The position numbers were made by a program, and so were the translations under genes. The notes under the pieces were generated by a model. That model searched no databases. It saw only the letters and a list, made by a program, of their open reading frames with translations, and was not told the DNA's origin. This document shows, in pieces, positions 8,251 through 16,173 of a DNA stretch of 64,000 nucleotides; position 1 is the stretch's first letter; every line of letters starts with the position of its first letter. The stretch is from positions 1-64,000 of the forward strand of contig NZ_JBGUAY010000007.1 in the NCBI RefSeq assembly GCF_041821025.1, written 5' to 3'. Origin of the DNA: Egicoccus sp. AB-alg6-2 (GTDB lineage: Bacteria > Actinomycetota > Nitriliruptoria > Nitriliruptorales > Nitriliruptoraceae).

Positions 8251-8355
8251 AAGTCGGGGGCATGTTTCGATCCGCTTCACGCCGTGGCTGACCAACCACG
8301 CAACGTGACAACCCTGCCCCGAACGGATCGGCCGTCCCGCAGAGCGCAATAGGAC

Positions 8356-8380
8356 TACAGATCCGCTGGTGGTCGCCGAT
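8356..8380 (+). promoter_or_regulatory. sigma-28-like promoter for the FlgN-like gene
   Basis: TACA (8356-8359), 15 nt, GCCGAT (8375-8380) followed by GGG. The coding start is 43 nt downstream. It matches the recurrent motility promoter pattern of the window. Confidence 0.55.
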
Positions 8381-8423
8381 GGGAACGGTGGCGAAAAACC
8401 CAAGCGACCCTCGGAGACCGCCG

Positions 8424-8828
8424 ATGTACGACCAGCTCGTCAGCCTGCTGCAACGCCAGGTCGCGGCGCTCGACGCCGTCGAATCCCGCTTGCGTGCACT
8501 CGAGCTGCTCCTCGCCGCGGACGAACAGCGTTTCCTCGGCGAGGCGATGCACGAACTCGAGCAGGCGTCCGAGCGCCTGGCGGCCCTGGAACTGGGGCGC
8601 GCCCTCGTCCTCAGTTCGGCCGGCCTGTCGGTGGACGCCGCCGCCTCCGAGCTCGAGGCCGACATCGACGAGGACACCGTCGGCCTGTTCCGTGACGTGG
8701 TCGAGCGCCTGCGCGCCGCCACCGCCCGGGTCGGCGACGCACGAGAGCGTGCCTACGCCGCGCTCAGGCCCGGTACCGAGGACCTGCGTCAGCGTCTGGC
8801 CGCGACCGAGGCGTACGCCGGCGTGTGA
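8424..8828 (+). CDS. FlgN-like helical flagellar protein
   Basis: 134 residues, almost entirely predicted helix. The segment LRALELLLAADEQRF closely resembles LLLAADERRF in the FlgN at 11960-12472, suggesting a second copy of that chaperone family. FlgN proteins bind the hook-filament junction proteins FlgK and FlgL before export. ATG 8424 is chosen because CGGAGA lies eight bases upstream; an in-frame ATG at 8379 lacks a ribosome site. The gene stands alone between divergent fliA and convergent csrA and has its own sigma-28-like promoter. The true substrate is unknown. Confidence 0.55.
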   Translation: MYDQLVSLLQRQVAALDAVESRLRALELLLAADEQRFLGEAMHELEQASERLAALELGRALVLSSAGLSVDAAASELEADIDEDTVGLFRDVVERLRAATARVGDARERAYAALRPGTEDLRQRLAATEAYAGV

Positions 8829-8849
8829 AGACGGCGCCAGCGGCAGGGG

Positions 8850-9113
8850 TCAGGCGTCGTCCTGGGTCGTGCCCTCGGGCCGACGGGCGGCCTGCGGCAT
8901 GCGTGCCACCAGCCGTCGTGCCCGGTCGGCGGTGTCGGCGGCGCGGGCGTTCTCCTCCTGCAGCGTCTGCCACACCTCTTCGCGGTGGACCTGGACGTCG
9001 CGTGGAGCATCGATGCCGATGCGGACCTGGTCGCCACGCACCTCGAGCACGGTGATGGTGACCTGGTTGCCGATCACTATGGACTCGCCGATCCGGCGAG
9101 AGAGCACGAGCAC
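8850..9113 (-). CDS. csrA: carbon storage regulator CsrA
   Basis: 87-residue RNA-binding translational regulator. It carries [15 protein letters not shown] at the N terminus and [17 protein letters not shown], including the Arg that contacts GGA motifs. The roughly 25-residue tail after the beta-sandwich is longer than in typical 61-75-residue homologues and is polar. GTG 9113 follows AGGAGG. It lies five bases downstream of fliW, its protein antagonist, as in Bacillus. A likely target is the flagellin leader at 17808-17817. Confidence 0.96.
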   Translation of the reverse strand: MLVLSRRIGESIVIGNQVTITVLEVRGDQVRIGIDAPRDVQVHREEVWQTLQEENARAADTADRARRLVARMPQAARRPEGTTQDDA

Positions 9114-9118
9114 GCCGG

Positions 9119-9565
9119 TCAGCCTCCTGCAGTGACGGTGGCGCGCAACGGTAGCTCACTGTCGTCCAGCACCACCTGACGTGCGTCCAAGGTGCGTGCG
9201 TTGGCCACGAACGGCGCCCGCAGGTTGAGGTGCAGGGCCTCGTTGTCGTCGGCGATGACGGTGCAGAACAGCACGGCGTCCTCGGGCTGCTCGATGCCGA
9301 GCACGTCCTGGTCGCTGACGGGCAGCTCGGGGGCGTAGTCGGGGAAGAACAGCCAGGGGGAGGCCACGACCAGCGACAGCTCCGGGTCCTCGACGCTGCT
9401 CAGCAGCTGGAAGGTGCCGTCGTCGGTGAGGTCGGACAGGATGAAGCCGCGAGCGCCGGGGAATCCGGGGATGCCTTCGGCGAAACGGAGGACGGCGAAC
9501 TGCTCGTCCACATCGGGCACGGGGAGTCCTTCGACGTCGGCGGGGAGGGTAGCCGGGGCCGTCAT
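9119..9565 (-). CDS. fliW: flagellar assembly factor FliW (CsrA antagonist)
   Basis: 148 residues. FliW binds CsrA or flagellin in a partner switch, so that free flagellin releases FliW to inhibit CsrA and halt flagellin synthesis. Family hallmarks are [16 protein letters not shown] near residue 30 and the PWLFFPDY and DAVLFCTVI segments. ATG 9565 overlaps the flgL stop (ATGA). The flgL-fliW-csrA order matches the arrangement in Firmicutes. Confidence 0.93.
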   Translation of the reverse strand: MTAPATLPADVEGLPVPDVDEQFAVLRFAEGIPGFPGARGFILSDLTDDGTFQLLSSVEDPELSLVVASPWLFFPDYAPELPVSDQDVLGIEQPEDAVLFCTVIADDNEALHLNLRAPFVANARTLDARQVVLDDSELPLRATVTAGG

Positions 9566-10506
9566 CGGAGGAACGCCACCAGCGAGGGCGGCAGCGCCCT
9601 GCCGAGGGCCTGCAGTGTTGCTTCGTATGCCACCTGTTGCACCTGGAGCTCCATGATCCCTTGGGCGATGTCGACGTCCTCGACCTGTGACAGCTCGGTC
9701 CGCAGCGTCAGCTGCAGGTCGATCGAGCGGCTGCGTGCCGAGTCGACGCGGTTGGTCGCGGCACCGATGCGCGAGAGGTTGTCGGTGACGAGGTTGGCGG
9801 CACCCTGGATGCTGGCGAGGTGGCCGCTCAGCCGGTCGGCCGGGGCGCCGGACTCGAGGTCGCGCGCGATCTCCTCGAGCAGGTTGAGCAGCTGCGGCCC
9901 CTGGACAGGGTCGCCGTTGCCGTCGGTCCCGACCACGGCGCTGCCGAGCCACTCGGCGGCGGTCACGTTGATGCGGACCTGCTCGCTGTCGCTGACGCGA
10001 CGCATGATCTCGTCGGGGGTGGCGCCCTGGCGGTCCTCGGGGAAGCGCCACACGCCGTCGGGGCCGCGCTCGACCTGGTCACCGGTTCCGAAGCCACCGA
10101 ACAGGGGCCGGTCGAGGTGCGTGGCGTTGGCGATGCCGGCGATCTCCTGGATCACCTGGCGGACCTCGGAGGCGAGGGCGACCCGGACGTTGTCGTCCTG
10201 GTGGGACGCACCCTGCGTGGCGAGGTCGCGCACGCGTGCGAGACGGGTCGTGACGGCCTGCAGCTGGGTGTCGGCGCTGTCGAGCCAACCGCGCGCGTCG
10301 TCGGCGTTCCTGAGCTCCTGCTGGCGTGCCTGCAGCGACGACTTCAGCGACATGGCGCGGCGGGTCCCCGCCGGGTCGTCGGAGGGCTGCAGGATGCGCC
10401 GCCCCGTGGCCAGCTCGGTCTGCGAGCGCTCGTACTGGGCCAGGCGCGAGTGCAGCCGGTCGAGCGACCGGCTGACCATCGCCTCACTGGTGATTCGCAT
10501 CGTCAT
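9562..10506 (-). CDS. flgL: flagellar hook-filament junction protein 2 (HAP3, FlgL)
   Basis: 314 residues. It forms the second junction layer between hook and filament and is exported through the flagellar apparatus. The flagellin-like N-terminal helix MRITSEAMVSRSLDRL and the C-terminal heptad region LVTDNLSRIGAATNRVD...VAYEATLQALG are clear. Two ATGs (10506 and 10500) are possible; the GGGG before them sits better for 10500. Both give the same protein but for two residues. It lies four bases after flgK and overlaps fliW. Confidence 0.94.
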   Translation of the reverse strand: MTMRITSEAMVSRSLDRLHSRLAQYERSQTELATGRRILQPSDDPAGTRRAMSLKSSLQARQQELRNADDARGWLDSADTQLQAVTTRLARVRDLATQGASHQDDNVRVALASEVRQVIQEIAGIANATHLDRPLFGGFGTGDQVERGPDGVWRFPEDRQGATPDEIMRRVSDSEQVRINVTAAEWLGSAVVGTDGNGDPVQGPQLLNLLEEIARDLESGAPADRLSGHLASIQGAANLVTDNLSRIGAATNRVDSARSRSIDLQLTLRTELSQVEDVDIAQGIMELQVQQVAYEATLQALGRALPPSLVAFLR

Positions 10507-10510
10507 CCCC

Positions 10511-11959
10511 CTATCGGCCGACGAGGCCGGTGCGAACGAGCACGCTGAGCGCCTCGTCGACGGTGGTCATCACCCGGCTGGCCGCTTCCAGCGAACGCTG
10601 GTAGCGCACGAGGCTGACCATCTCCTCGTCCAGGCTGACGCCGTGTTCCTGCATGCGGGCGAGCTCGGCTCCGACGGACACGGCACGTGCGCCGTCCGCG
10701 GTGGCCTTGGCGGCCCGGACCTCGGCGGCGAGGCCGACCACGACGTCGGCCAGCCGCGTCTCCAGGGTCGCGCCCGTCGGGCTGGCGAGCCCGTCGTCGC
10801 CGACCTTGGCCGTGCGCAGGCCTGCAAACAGCAGCGCGTTGCGCCCGTCGTTGGGTGCGGGTGGCAGCCCGGGGCCGACGGTGTCCATGACCGCGGCCGC
10901 GAGGTGCTGCACGCCGACGCCGTCCGCGAGCCGGATCGAGCCGATGGCGTCGTCCGGATCGAACGCCAGCAGGTCCCCGCCGGCCTGCGAGCCCCCGGCA
11001 CCGTCGGAGACGGCACCCAGCGCGTTGGTGGCGTTGATGGTGTTCCCGAGCGCCGTCGCGAAGGCGTTGAGCTCGGCGCGCCAGTGGGGCAGGTCGACGG
11101 TGACGACCTGGTGCAGGCCACCGATCTCGCCGCCGATCGGAGCCAGCGGGTCGGCGTCGGGGTCGGCGGCCTCGGCGTCGAGGGCGACGACGTGGATGCC
11201 GCCGCCAGCCTGACCGTCACCCATCAGCTTGGCGCGTTCCCCGGTCCGCAGCAGGTCCAGGGGCCCGTCCGCGGTGGCGAAGGTCACGAACGCGCGGCCG
11301 GCCTCGTCGAGCCCGACGTGCGCGCCCGTGAGTTGGGCCACCTCGTCGAGCAGCAGGTCGCGCTGGTCGAGCAGGTCGTTGCCGACCCGGCCCGCGTCCG
11401 CGTCGGCGATGCGCTGGTCGATGACGGCCAACGACTCCAGGGTCTTGTTCGCCATCGCGACCTGGGTGTCGCGGCGGGAGGTCACGTCGGCCTCGAGCGC
11501 GGACCAGGCGGCGGCGGTGGAGCGGATGGCGTCGGTGACCGAGGCCAGCTCGCTGAGCACCTGTCGGCGGGTGGCCGGGTCGGCGGGGTTGTTCGCCCAT
11601 GACTCGGTGGCCTCCCACAGCCGGCCCATGCGCGACGAGATGCCCTGGTCGGGCTCACCGGTCAGCTTCTCCAGCCGGCCCAACAGGTCGGCCCGGACGG
11701 CGGCGGACGAGTAGTCGGCCACCGCGCCACGGAAGCGGTCGTCGAGGAACCCGTCACGCAGGCGCCCGATCGTGCTGATGTCCACGCCCGTACCGATGTG
11801 GGCGTTGGCCATCTGGTACGACGGCCGCGCGGCGAGCTCCACCCGCTGACGGGTGTAGCCCGGCGTCGCGGCGTTGGCCACGTTGTTGCCGGCGACGTCG
11901 ATGCCGACCTGCGCCGCACGGACGCCGGTCAGACCGGTGTAGAGCCCGACGAAGGACAC
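10511..11959 (-). CDS. flgK: flagellar hook-filament junction protein 1 (HAP1, FlgK)
   Basis: 482 residues. It caps the hook and joins it to FlgL and the filament. The N terminus SFVGLYTGLTGVRAAQVGID plus NNVANAATPGYTRQRVEL is the axial-protein signature, and the C terminus DEEMVSLVRYQRSLEAASRVM is the matching helix. GTG 11959 follows GGGAGG and abuts the flgN stop. Export should depend on the FlgN chaperone encoded just upstream. Confidence 0.95.
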   Translation of the reverse strand: MSFVGLYTGLTGVRAAQVGIDVAGNNVANAATPGYTRQRVELAARPSYQMANAHIGTGVDISTIGRLRDGFLDDRFRGAVADYSSAAVRADLLGRLEKLTGEPDQGISSRMGRLWEATESWANNPADPATRRQVLSELASVTDAIRSTAAAWSALEADVTSRRDTQVAMANKTLESLAVIDQRIADADAGRVGNDLLDQRDLLLDEVAQLTGAHVGLDEAGRAFVTFATADGPLDLLRTGERAKLMGDGQAGGGIHVVALDAEAADPDADPLAPIGGEIGGLHQVVTVDLPHWRAELNAFATALGNTINATNALGAVSDGAGGSQAGGDLLAFDPDDAIGSIRLADGVGVQHLAAAVMDTVGPGLPPAPNDGRNALLFAGLRTAKVGDDGLASPTGATLETRLADVVVGLAAEVRAAKATADGARAVSVGAELARMQEHGVSLDEEMVSLVRYQRSLEAASRVMTTVDEALSVLVRTGLVGR

Positions 11960-12472
11960 TCAGAGCACCTCCCGCAGCCGGGCCCCGACGCCGGCAGCGG
12001 CGTCGAGTTGTCCGGATGCGTCGTAGGTGGAAGCGACCGGCACCTGCGGGCCGCTGAGCTGATCGAGCTGGCCGGCGACGATGTGCAGGTCGCTCTGCGC
12101 CAGCACGCGGTTCTCGCGGGCCACCTGCTCGACCTCGGCCGCGAGGGTGCGGAAGGCGACGGCGTGCTCGGCGAAGGTGTGGTCGAACGGCGGCGGTGAA
12201 CGGCGGGCCAGCTCGCCCAGCGTCAACGCCTCGGGGTCGTAGACCCACAGCGCCGCGAGCGCGCGCAGCGCCTCGTCACGGCGGTATTCGCCCTGGCGGA
12301 GGGCCTCGACGGCGAGCTCCACCTCCTCGAGGGACTGGGCCACGAAGCGGCGTTCGTCGGCAGCCAGCAGCAGCCGCGTCACCGTGAGCTTGAACAGCAG
12401 GTGGTTGACCACCTGCCGCTCCTCCCACAAGCGGCGGCTCAGCTCTTCGAGGGCGCGACGGTCTCGTCTCAT
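11960..12472 (-). CDS. flgN: flagellar export chaperone FlgN
   Basis: 170 residues, mainly helical: LEELSRRLWEERQVVNHLLFKL followed by LLLAADERRFV, the FlgN-family N-terminal helix pattern. It is expected to hold FlgK and FlgL unfolded and deliver them to the export gate. ATG 12472 has no Shine-Dalgarno sequence. The GCCGAT -10 element ends at 12483, so transcription should begin within a few bases of the ATG, implying a leaderless or near-leaderless message. First gene of flgN-flgK-flgL-fliW-csrA. Confidence 0.82.
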   Translation of the reverse strand: MRRDRRALEELSRRLWEERQVVNHLLFKLTVTRLLLAADERRFVAQSLEEVELAVEALRQGEYRRDEALRALAALWVYDPEALTLGELARRSPPPFDHTFAEHAVAFRTLAAEVEQVARENRVLAQSDLHIVAGQLDQLSGPQVPVASTYDASGQLDAAAGVGARLREVL

Positions 12473-12482
12473 GGGAGTCCGA

Positions 12483-12507
12483 ATCGGCCGGCCCGATCGG
12501 TTCTGTA
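12483..12507 (-). promoter_or_regulatory. sigma-28-like promoter for flgN-flgK-flgL-fliW-csrA
   Basis: Read on the minus strand: TACA (12507-12504), 15 nt, GCCGAT (12488-12483). Only 10 nt separate it from flgN ATG 12472. Confidence 0.6.
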
Positions 12508-12547
12508 GGAGTCCGAAGCTGTACGAGCGACCAGGTCCCACCCGACA

Positions 12548-12579
12548 CCGGACGCTCGTGCGTCATGCGCACGAGCCGG
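12548..12579. repeat. hairpin-forming inverted repeat between flgN and the NlpC gene
   Basis: CTCGTGCG (12555-12562), loop TCATG, CGCACGAG (12568-12575), with flanking CCGG on both sides. It lies in the divergent intergenic region and could be an operator or a leader structure. No T-run follows, so an intrinsic terminator is unlikely. Confidence 0.4.
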
Positions 12580-12588
12580 CATCGGCGG

Positions 12589-12613
12589 TAGAGGTCGGGG
12601 CGAGCCCGCCGAC
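12589..12613 (+). promoter_or_regulatory. sigma-28-like promoter for the NlpC/P60 gene
   Basis: TAGA (12589-12592), 15 nt, GCCGAC (12608-12613). The coding start is 27 nt further and has its own GGAGG. If real, it places this peptidase in the motility regulon. Confidence 0.45.
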
Positions 12614-12640
12614 CGGACCCGCAAGTGGAGGTCTGTCTTC

Positions 12641-13279
12641 GTGCCCGTATCCGCCATCGCCGCGTCGCCCGCTCCGGCGACCGACGTCTCCCCGAGCGCG
12701 CCGCCGCAGGTGACGCCGGGGTTCTCGGCCGCCCTCGACGCGGCCACGGCACGGTTCGATCCGGCGCGTCTGCCCACCGTCTCGCTCGGGACGATGGTGG
12801 CCGCGATGGCCGCCGCGGATCCGCAGCAGGTCGCCGACGCCGTCGCCGCCGCCACGGTCGATCCTTCCTCGCCGATCAGCGCGGCCACCGCGATCGGCCA
12901 GGTGTCGGCCGGCGACGGCAGCATGGGACAGCGGATCCTCGCGGCCGGCGAGCGCTACCTCGGCGTGCCCTACAAGTGGGGCGGCACCAACCCCGCCGTC
13001 GGTCTCGACTGCTCCGGGTTCGTGCAGCAGACGTTCGGTGATCTCGGTATCCGCCTGCCGCGCGTCAGCGTCGACCAGGCGCGGGCCGGCCGGCCCGTCG
13101 CGAGCCTCGCCGAGGCCCGCCCCGGCGACCTGGTGTTCTGGCGCGCCGAGGGCAAACGCCCCAACCACATCGGGATCTACGCCGGCGACAACAAGATGCT
13201 CGTCGCCCCCCGCACCGGCGACGTGGTGCGCTACCAGGAGATGAACCGGACGCCCCACGCGATCCGTCGCATCGCCTGA
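12641..13279 (+). CDS. NlpC/P60 cysteine peptidase (probable cell-wall endopeptidase)
   Basis: 212 residues. The C-terminal half is an NlpC/P60 domain that cleaves peptidoglycan stem peptides. It has YKWGGTNPAVGLDCSGFVQ with catalytic Cys124, and NHIGIYAGDNKM with His176. The N-terminal about 95 residues are low-complexity Ala/Pro without a recognisable signal peptide. GTG 12641 follows TGGAGGT. The lack of a Sec signal, the position beside flgN, and the sigma-28-like promoter fit a rod-associated wall hydrolase exported by the flagellar machine (a FlgJ-like role), but that is inference. Confidence 0.78.
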   Translation: MPVSAIAASPAPATDVSPSAPPQVTPGFSAALDAATARFDPARLPTVSLGTMVAAMAAADPQQVADAVAAATVDPSSPISAATAIGQVSAGDGSMGQRILAAGERYLGVPYKWGGTNPAVGLDCSGFVQQTFGDLGIRLPRVSVDQARAGRPVASLAEARPGDLVFWRAEGKRPNHIGIYAGDNKMLVAPRTGDVVRYQEMNRTPHAIRRIA

Positions 13280-13354
13280 GCGGGGGTGTGGTGCCTCGTC
13301 GGAGCCGGCCCTCTAGGCTGCGGCCCGACAGCGGCTTTGGGAGGAGCGTGGACG

Positions 13355-14050
13355 GTGGCGAAGGTGCTCGCGGTCGATGACGAACCGCAGATCCTCACCG
13401 CCGTCGGTCGTGGTCTGTCACGCGCCGGTTACGAGGTCATCGTCGCCCGCTGCGGCGAGGACGCGCTGACGGCGGCGGCCGCCGCGCTTCCCGACGTCGT
13501 ACTCCTGGACCTGCGCCTGCCCGACCTCGACGGCATCGAGGTGGTCAAGCGGCTGCGGACCTGGACCAGCATCCCGATCGTGCTGCTCTCGGGTGCCGGC
13601 AGCGAGCGTGCCCGTGTCCTGGCGCTGGACGCGGGCGCGGACGACTTCATCGACAAGCCGTTCTCCATGGAGGAACTGCGTGCGCGGCTCGGGGCGATCC
13701 TGCGTCGCGCGCAGTCGGCGGGACCCACGACCGTGCAGCCCGCCGTGCAGGTCGGCGACCTGCAGGTCGACCTCGCCACGCGACGGGTCCGGGTCGCCGG
13801 ATCCGAGGTCAAGCTGACCCCGCTGCAGTGGAAGCTGCTGGAGGTCCTGGTCGCCAACGACGGCAAGCTGCTGACCTACCGCGACATCATCTCCGCCGTG
13901 TGGTCGGACAAGCACGGCGACGAGGCGCGTGACAGCCTGCGGGTGCACCTGCGGGCGTTGCGGCAGAAGCTCGGCGACGACGCCAGCGCGCCGCGCTACA
14001 TCGCCACCGAGTCGGGCGTCGGCTACCGGTGGGTGGGCGCGGACGAGTGA
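13355..14050 (+). CDS. OmpR/KdpE-type response regulator
   Basis: 231 residues. Receiver domain about 1-118 with acidic residues in LAVDDEP, phospho-acceptor Asp52 in LLDLRLPDLDG, and Lys in DKPFS. The winged-helix DNA-binding domain (about 130-228) contains VKLTPLQWKLLEVLV and YIATESGVGYRWV. GTG 13355 follows GGGAGGAG. A TAGGCT -10-like element at 13314-13319 may be its promoter. Its stop overlaps the start of the hybrid kinase (GTGA), so the two form a cognate pair. The closest familiar architecture is KdpE, but there is no kdp operon here and the target genes are unknown. Confidence 0.88.
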   Translation: MAKVLAVDDEPQILTAVGRGLSRAGYEVIVARCGEDALTAAAAALPDVVLLDLRLPDLDGIEVVKRLRTWTSIPIVLLSGAGSERARVLALDAGADDFIDKPFSMEELRARLGAILRRAQSAGPTTVQPAVQVGDLQVDLATRRVRVAGSEVKLTPLQWKLLEVLVANDGKLLTYRDIISAVWSDKHGDEARDSLRVHLRALRQKLGDDASAPRYIATESGVGYRWVGADE

Positions 14051-16068
14051 CCGACCAGCTCCGGGCGATCCGGCTCTCGGAGGCGCGGCGACTCGAGGCG
14101 CTGCGGCGCCTCAACATCCTCGACACGCCGCCCGAGCAGGAACTCGACGACGTCGCCGGTCTGGCGGGCGCGCTGCTCGGGGCCCGGTACGCCGCGGTCA
14201 CCTTCGTCGACGATCGGCGGGCCTGGTCCAAGTGCGTGCGGGGCCGACCCGGGCAACCGGACGTCGCACGCGAACACTCGCCCGCCTGGCTCGCCATCAC
14301 CGCCGAGGAGGGCATGGTCCACACCGCCGTCGAGGACGTGCCGGCGATCGCCGACCACCCGGCCATCGCCGAACTCGGGCTGGTGACGGTCGCCGCCGCC
14401 GTCATCGTGGCCCCCGACGGGCAGCGGGTCGGCGCGGTCGAGCTCGGCTGGGCCGACGCACTCGCCTACGACGGCGCGCTGCAGACCACCCTGCAGCGCA
14501 TCGCCCTGCACGCGACGCGGCTGGTCGAGTTGCGCGCCGAGGTGGCCGAGTACCGCCGCTTCATCGAGCTCAACCCCGACGCCGTCACGGTGCTCGACCT
14601 CGAGGGCAGCATCGAGCTCGCCAACCCGATGCTGGCCGAGGTGCTGCGCCTGAACGCGCCCGAGGACGTGGTGGGCCGCAACTTCCTCGAACTGGTCGCC
14701 CCCGAGGACCGCGCCCGCGCCGCCAACGAGTTGGCCAGGGTGCTGTTCGCCCGGCGGCCGGCCTCGCAGATGGACATGCGGCTGCTCCGTGCCGACGGGT
14801 CCACCGTGGCGTGCTCGGTCAGCGCTGGCCACCTCCGCGCCAGTCGTCGCAGCCTGCAGCTGGTGGTGCGGGACCTCGACGAGCGCATCCGTGGCGAGGA
14901 GGAGCGCGCCCGCCTGTCCGAGCAGCTCGCCCAGGCCCAGCGGTTGGACCTGGCCGGCAAGCTCGCCAGCGGACTGGCCCACGACCTCAAGAACCTGATC
15001 ACGGTGATGAGCTCCTACCTCGATCTCGCGCAGGGCTCGGTCCAGGACCTGGCGCCCGCGGTCGGCAACGATCCGATCGCGTCGATCCTCGACGACTTCG
15101 AGCAGTTGCGGCGTTCCGTGGACCGCGCCGGGACGCTGACCCACAAGCTGATGCAGTTCGCCGGCAGCGAGGGCTCCACCGACGAGGTGGACCTCGCACG
15201 GGCCGTCGACGGCGTCCGCAACCTGATCGAGTCCGCGCTCGGTCCCGGCGTGATGCTGGAGATCGACCTCGAGGACGACCTGCCGCGGGTGCGGGCCGAC
15301 GCCGTCGGGCTCGAGCAGGCGCTGGTCAACCTGGTGATGAACAGCAACGACGCGCTGCCCCACGGCGGGACGATCATCGTGCGCGCCCGCCACACCGACC
15401 ACCCGGCAGCGGGCGGGGTGACCTCGGGCCCGAACCACCCCGTCGACGACCAGCGTCGCTACGTCCGTCTCTCGGTCATCGACGACGGCACCGGCATGGA
15501 CGACGAAACGCTGACCCGGGCGTTCGAGCCGTTGTTCTCGACCAAGGGCGCGGCCCGCGGGACCGGCCTGGGGTTGCCGACCGTGCTCGCCTTCGCGCAG
15601 CAGGCCGACGGCATCGTGGACCTGCACTCCATCAAGGGCGAGGGAACCTCGATCGCGCTGGTGCTGCCCACCGTCGCGTCGGCCGCGAGCCCCGACGTGC
15701 TGGACCGGCAGCGGCCCGTCGGTGGCAAACGCGTCGTGTTGGTCGACCCCAACGACCGTGCCCGCCGCGTCATCGCACAGATGCTTCGCAGTGCCGGGTA
15801 CCGGATCCTGCCGGCGACCGACGGCGAGTCCGCCCTCCGGATTCTCGAGGAACAGGGCGGCGACGTGCTGGTCACCGAGCTCGCGCTGCCGGGCATCCCG
15901 GGCTGGCGGGTCGTCGACCGGGCGCGCGGGCAGCGGCCCGACCTACCGGTGCTCGTCTTCGCCTCAGCCCAGGCGCCGGACCGCGTCACCGACGACGTCC
16001 GCACGCTGGTCAAGCCGTTCAGCAGCGACCGGTTGCTGCGCATGCTGGCCGAGATGCTCCCCGGCTGA
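14047..16068 (+). CDS. soluble GAF-PAS hybrid histidine kinase with altered receiver
   Basis: 673 residues with no membrane segment. A GAF-like domain (about 15-165) and PAS domain (about 170-285) precede the HisKA helix with His312 in LAHDLKN. The ATPase domain has NLVMNSND (N box), DDGTGMD (G1), and GTGLGLPTV (G2). The C-terminal receiver (about 555-670) keeps VDPND and VKPFS, but the phospho-acceptor position is Glu611 (LVTELALPG), so normal phosphorelay is unlikely. GTG 14047 overlaps the regulator stop. It probably senses a cytoplasmic signal and phosphorylates the adjacent regulator. Confidence 0.88.
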   Translation: MTDQLRAIRLSEARRLEALRRLNILDTPPEQELDDVAGLAGALLGARYAAVTFVDDRRAWSKCVRGRPGQPDVAREHSPAWLAITAEEGMVHTAVEDVPAIADHPAIAELGLVTVAAAVIVAPDGQRVGAVELGWADALAYDGALQTTLQRIALHATRLVELRAEVAEYRRFIELNPDAVTVLDLEGSIELANPMLAEVLRLNAPEDVVGRNFLELVAPEDRARAANELARVLFARRPASQMDMRLLRADGSTVACSVSAGHLRASRRSLQLVVRDLDERIRGEEERARLSEQLAQAQRLDLAGKLASGLAHDLKNLITVMSSYLDLAQGSVQDLAPAVGNDPIASILDDFEQLRRSVDRAGTLTHKLMQFAGSEGSTDEVDLARAVDGVRNLIESALGPGVMLEIDLEDDLPRVRADAVGLEQALVNLVMNSNDALPHGGTIIVRARHTDHPAAGGVTSGPNHPVDDQRRYVRLSVIDDGTGMDDETLTRAFEPLFSTKGAARGTGLGLPTVLAFAQQADGIVDLHSIKGEGTSIALVLPTVASAASPDVLDRQRPVGGKRVVLVDPNDRARRVIAQMLRSAGYRILPATDGESALRILEEQGGDVLVTELALPGIPGWRVVDRARGQRPDLPVLVFASAQAPDRVTDDVRTLVKPFSSDRLLRMLAEMLPG

Positions 16069-16161
16069 CGCGGTGGTGTGCGGTCCCCGAAGCCGCGGAA
16101 CGATATGCGCCTTTTCCCCAGTATTCGGGCGTTTGGACCGGGAAATTCGTCACTTCTGCCT

Positions 16162-16167
16162 TACAAT
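16162..16167 (+). promoter_or_regulatory. -10 element of a probable leaderless promoter
   Basis: TACAAT, ending six bases before ATG 16174, with no Shine-Dalgarno between. This TAnnnT-N6-ATG geometry is typical of actinobacterial leaderless transcripts. The surrounding 80 bases are visibly more AT-rich than neighbouring sequence. Confidence 0.6.
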
Positions 16168-16173
16168 CGCACG

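Noticed and set aside
8327-8352. Minus-strand CTATTG-N14-GCCGAT as a fliA promoter
   Set aside because: The -35 lacks the T..A pattern shared by the others and it lies about 170 nt from the fliA start; kept out as too weak.
14047-16068. Hybrid kinase as CheA
   Set aside because: It has GAF, PAS and HisKA with HDLKN and no Hpt, P2 or CheW-like domain.
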